From JAWXCB01 sp034440455 (GTDB taxonomy: Bacteria > Bacteroidota > Bacteroidia > Chitinophagales > CAIOSU01): 64,000 bases of DNA. Positions 61,277-64,000 of this stretch are shown one piece after another. Under the pieces are notes generated by a model. The model was not told where the DNA came from. It did no database searches and saw only the letters and a program-made list of their open reading frames with translations. The DNA is taken from assembly GCA_034440455.1 (NCBI GenBank), contig JAWXCB010000019.1, positions 117,909 through 181,908 of the forward strand. The letters run 5' to 3'. Both the position numbers and the translations under genes were made by a program. How positions within the stretch are numbered: position 1 is the stretch's first letter; every line of letters begins with the position of its first letter.

Positions 61277-62891
61277 CATTGATTTTCTTTCACAAAAAAC
61301 TTTTGATCTCATCATCATTGGTGGCGGCATCACAGGCGCGGGGATTTTTCAGGAAGCTGCGTTAAGAGGATACTCGTGCTTGTTGTTAGAGAAAGGAGAT
61401 TTTGCAAGTGGCACGAGCAGCAAATCGGCAAAACTGATTCATGGAGGCATTCGCTATTTAAAGTACGGCAAAATCGGGTTAATCAAAGAAAGTCTTGAAG
61501 AGCGCAATCACCTTTTAAAAACATATCCGCATCTCGTTAAGCCCTTGCCCTTCTTGTTTCCTGTGTATGATTCTACATTTAAGTATCGGGTAGGAATGGC
61601 GATTTATCATTTTTTGAGTAACGAAGAAACCCTTCCCGAATATCGTTACATCGAAGCTGATGAAATCATCCGCATCTTTCCTGCGATTTATTCAGAAGGG
61701 CTGAAAGGAGGCTTTATCTATTTTGATGCAATTACAAACGATGCACGGCTTTGCAACGAAGTGATTGACGATGCACAAAAAATTTCCGGGAATCACGCGG
61801 TGAATTATTGCGAAGTATTGTCGCTGGAAAGAAGTGAACAACAAACAAGAATAAAATCGCACGACCACATTGACAATATTGACAGAACTTTTCACGCACG
61901 TTGTATTATCAATGCAAGCGGTGTGTGGACGGATGAAGTATTAAAGCGGGTTGCACAAAAACAAACAAACTTCTCAGCGCCCAGTAAAGGAGTTCATTTG
62001 GTGTTCTCTAAAAAACGCTTTCCGTGTGAAAACGCGATTATCATCCCGTCCTACGCAGATGATACCCGCTTGAATTATTCCGTGCCGTGGGAAAATGATT
62101 CCGTAATTATCGGTACAACTGACACAGATTACATAGGCAATCTTAATAATCCTGTTTCGGAAGAACGTGATGTTGAATACCTGCTGCGTTCACTGCAAAA
62201 ATTCGCGCCATCATTAAATATTACACAGCGCGACATTTTGCATATCTACTCCGGCTTACGCCCAATGTATAATGAGTCTGCACCGAGCTACGAACGCTCG
62301 CGCGATTATCGGATTTGGTGGGAGGAGGCAAACATCCTGAACATCCTTGGCGGAAAACTCACGAGTTATCATTCTATGGCGGAGTCACTGGTAGATGAAT
62401 TAGCAAAAAAATTCTCTTCTGAAAAAAAACCGAAGGAAACACAGCATATCAAACAATCCTCCCAATTCTCTGACTTGCCGCACACATTTACCGAGAGTAT
62501 CCGGGAGCGCTTTTTAGAAAAATCGTCTGAGCTATTTTCCATCGCGCATGAAAACAAAAAAAATACGGAATTACTTCACCCTGATTTCAACGCAACTGTG
62601 GCAGAAGTGATTTATTACATCCGCAACATACAATGCTATCATTTAGCCGACCTGATGGGAAGAAGGCTTTCGCTCACGTATGTATTATTTGGATGTAAAG
62701 AAAAAGATGCAGTGATAGAAAAAGTTGCAGAGTTAATGAAAATAGAATGCGGATGGAGTGACGATGAATATGCAAGTGAAATCAAGATTTACTCTGCATT
62801 GCTTGAAGCCTCACCCCGCCCCACTCCAAAGGAGAAGGAGTCCGAACAGTTTCGTTCTGATAAAGAGCAAATCAGGATTTCAAAATGTTAA
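61260..62891 (+). CDS. glpD: Glycerol-3-phosphate dehydrogenase (FAD, GlpD-type)
   Basis: 543 residues from the ATG at 61260. FAD-binding FDLIIIGGGITGAGI, the LLEKGDFASGTSSKSAKLIHGGIRYL block and SVIIGTTDTDY with GLRPMY identify a membrane-peripheral FAD-dependent glycerol-3-phosphate dehydrogenase that makes DHAP and passes electrons to quinone. It overlaps the AGPS-like gene by 17 bases, so its product could feed that enzyme. The last about 24 residues (SPRPTPKEKESEQF...) are read from a dispersed repeat (62809-62841) beyond the usual C-terminal domain. The lipid kinase gene starts 9 bases after the stop. Confidence 0.92.
   Translation: MKRRTDIDFLSQKTFDLIIIGGGITGAGIFQEAALRGYSCLLLEKGDFASGTSSKSAKLIHGGIRYLKYGKIGLIKESLEERNHLLKTYPHLVKPLPFLFPVYDSTFKYRVGMAIYHFLSNEETLPEYRYIEADEIIRIFPAIYSEGLKGGFIYFDAITNDARLCNEVIDDAQKISGNHAVNYCEVLSLERSEQQTRIKSHDHIDNIDRTFHARCIINASGVWTDEVLKRVAQKQTNFSAPSKGVHLVFSKKRFPCENAIIIPSYADDTRLNYSVPWENDSVIIGTTDTDYIGNLNNPVSEERDVEYLLRSLQKFAPSLNITQRDILHIYSGLRPMYNESAPSYERSRDYRIWWEEANILNILGGKLTSYHSMAESLVDELAKKFSSEKKPKETQHIKQSSQFSDLPHTFTESIRERFLEKSSELFSIAHENKKNTELLHPDFNATVAEVIYYIRNIQCYHLADLMGRRLSLTYVLFGCKEKDAVIEKVAELMKIECGWSDDEYASEIKIYSALLEASPRPTPKEKESEQFRSDKEQIRISKC
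62809..62841. repeat. CCCCACTCCAAAGGAGAAGG-type repeat at the glpD 3' end
   Basis: GCCTCACCCCGCCCCACTCC followed by AAAGGAGAAGGAG is an imperfect palindrome of the CCCCTCTCCAAAGGAGAGGG class known between Bacteroidota genes. It is translated here as the GlpD tail. Confidence 0.7.
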
Positions 62892-62900
62892 ACTAAAGCA

Positions 62901-63806
62901 ATGAAAGTTGCCTTCATTTTACACGGAAAACTTAAACACATTGCGCAGTTGAAAAAGAAACTCGCAGATGCGATGCCTGAAGGGTTCGTTGCAGAATTTC
63001 ATACAACGCAACACGCAAAACACGCGACAGAATTGACAACTCAGGCATTGAACAAAGGTGCGCAATATGCAATCGCTGTTGGCGGTGACGGCTTGCTGAA
63101 TGAAGTTGTAAACGGGTATCTGCAATGCCGCGATGCCGTGAAGCATCAAACTGCAATCGGTGTTTTTCCAAAAGGAACAGGAAATGATTTTTGCAAAACT
63201 GTCGGGATAAAAGCAGACACAACTCAATTGGCAAAACTGCTGCAACAAAACAGCATCAAGCCTGTGGATGTTTGCCACATGCGCTTTCTTGATGTGCAGC
63301 ATCAACCTGCCGAACGCTACTATATTAATATTGCCGACATCGGCATTGGCGGCTACGCATCACAGCGCGTGAACAGCAGCAGCAAAATTCTCGGCTCAAC
63401 GCTGAGTTATGTGAAAGCTATTATTCTCACGTTTCTCTCTTACAAACATCGCAGGGTGCGGGTAACGGCTGAAAATTTTACGTGGGAAGGAAAAGTGCTG
63501 CTTGTAGTGATGGCAAACGGCAGATTTTTCGGCAGCGGTTTATGCATCGCACCGCAAGCTGCGCTTGATGACGGCAAACTTCAACTCGTGCTGCTCGCCA
63601 ACGTCACCCTGCTTGATTACCTGAAACACATGGGCGAAGTGAGGCGCGGTGAACTCATTCAACATCCCGAAGTGCAATACATGGAATCATCCTTCTGCAA
63701 CATTGAGCCGCTTGAAGAATGCACGATTGATATGGATGGCGAGTTTGTGGGCTATGGACCGATTGAGGCGAAGGTGGTAGGGAAGGCGGTGAGGTTTTTG
63801 AGGTAA
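62901..63806 (+). CDS. Diacylglycerol/lipid kinase family protein (DagK/YegS-like)
   Basis: 301 residues. The DAGK catalytic domain shows AIAVGGDGLLNEVVNGY (about residues 57-73) with the GGDG nucleotide-binding loop and GVFPKGTGNDFCKT; the C-terminal beta domain has IADIGIGGYASQRV, ANGRFFGSGLCIAPQA, DDGKLQLVLL and the final IDMDGEF. It phosphorylates diacylglycerol, alkyl-acylglycerol or a related lipid at the membrane. Placed 9 bases after glpD as the last gene of the AGPS-glpD-kinase operon, it would regenerate phosphatidate-type or ether-lipid intermediates. No signal peptide. Confidence 0.9.
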   Translation: MKVAFILHGKLKHIAQLKKKLADAMPEGFVAEFHTTQHAKHATELTTQALNKGAQYAIAVGGDGLLNEVVNGYLQCRDAVKHQTAIGVFPKGTGNDFCKTVGIKADTTQLAKLLQQNSIKPVDVCHMRFLDVQHQPAERYYINIADIGIGGYASQRVNSSSKILGSTLSYVKAIILTFLSYKHRRVRVTAENFTWEGKVLLVVMANGRFFGSGLCIAPQAALDDGKLQLVLLANVTLLDYLKHMGEVRRGELIQHPEVQYMESSFCNIEPLEECTIDMDGEFVGYGPIEAKVVGKAVRFLR

Positions 63807-64000
63807 AGTATTTTCTTTCAATCTTAGCCTTACATTACGGTTGTATTTTTATGGGAAATTATTTAAGTTCACTTTACCATATTATTTAAGCATATGCATT
63901 TACTACTTAGTCGTCCCTCAAAAACATTAACAAGTATTGATTTCATTGGGCTTTATAGCAAAAGCAGTGGATAAAAATCTGCCAGATTCGGAGGTTACAA
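63807..64000. other. Window end, no confirmed gene
   Basis: AT-rich region after the operon. A frame opening with TTG at 63937 reads SLGFIAKAVDKNLPDSEV up to the window edge and might be the start of a further gene, but 21 codons are too few to judge. Confidence 0.3.

Noticed and set aside
63937..64000. TTG-initiated frame at the right window edge
   Set aside because: Only 21 codons are visible; too short to assign as a gene.
1..64000. tRNA or rRNA genes
   Set aside because: No T-loop/acceptor pattern, CCA-ending cloverleaf or rRNA-like sequence was noticed; a covariance-model scan would be decisive.

Overview
The window comes from a chromosome of a Bacteroidota bacterium, probably a gliding, aerobic member of a Chitinophagales/Saprospirales/Sphingobacteriales-like lineage. 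This is inferred from: a gldH gliding lipoprotein; three proteins with type IX secretion (T9SS) C-terminal signals, including a 2469-residue PKD-repeat giant; two TonB-dependent receptors with a carboxypeptidase-like N-terminal domain; the family set DUF4856/imelysin/HTTM; few Shine-Dalgarno sites; promoter boxes of the TAnnTTTG type; and many dispersed palindromic repeats of the kind found between Bacteroidota genes. No rRNA, tRNA, CRISPR array, integrase or transposase was seen.

Layout. 1-5930: iron-uptake-type operon (DUF4856, imelysin lipoprotein, HTTM membrane protein, TonB receptor). 5998-18185: central metabolism and housekeeping (PEP synthase, CoA-transferase, SDR, exonuclease, methyltransferase, DUF4349 lipoprotein, DUF255 thioredoxin-like protein, thiolase). 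18203-25941: a frameshifted small gene, T9SS M28 peptidase, QueD-like enzyme, then holB-ricT-gldH, a sterol-desaturase-family protein and a metal-binding protein. 26137-31815: tandem-fused D-Ala-D-Ala ligase, PASTA protein and a T9SS protein, an apparent operon. 32914-36883: fatty acid desaturase, biotin carboxylase, methyltransferase, retropepsin-like protein. 36895-43109: accessory region with an eboA 5' fragment, an RNA ligase, a frameshifted nuclease-methyltransferase, intact eboA and eboB, and a toxin-antitoxin pair with a nonsense-interrupted toxin. 43262-49878: PLP enzyme, aat, polyprenyl synthase, a second TonB receptor and a lipoprotein. 49983-51072: two broken genes joined by their truncated 5' ends. 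51191-58600: the giant adhesin. 58849-63806: OmpA-like protein, then a compact operon of an alkyl-DHAP-synthase-like enzyme, glycerol-3-phosphate dehydrogenase and a lipid kinase, which suggests ether-lipid synthesis.

Most unusual points. (1) The island at 36895-40570: a nuclease/N6-methyltransferase gene broken by one frameshift, co-directional with a minimal RNA ligase, next to a partial eboA duplicate whose differences from intact eboA are almost all synonymous. (2) At least five genes carry dispersed-repeat sequence inside their reading frames, including one where the repeat supplies the signal peptide of a TonB receptor. (3) A two-domain Ddl fusion whose halves keep different parts of the active site. 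(4) The putative ether-lipid operon. Four reading frames are broken by single-base changes, two of them in homopolymer runs, so some may be assembly errors.
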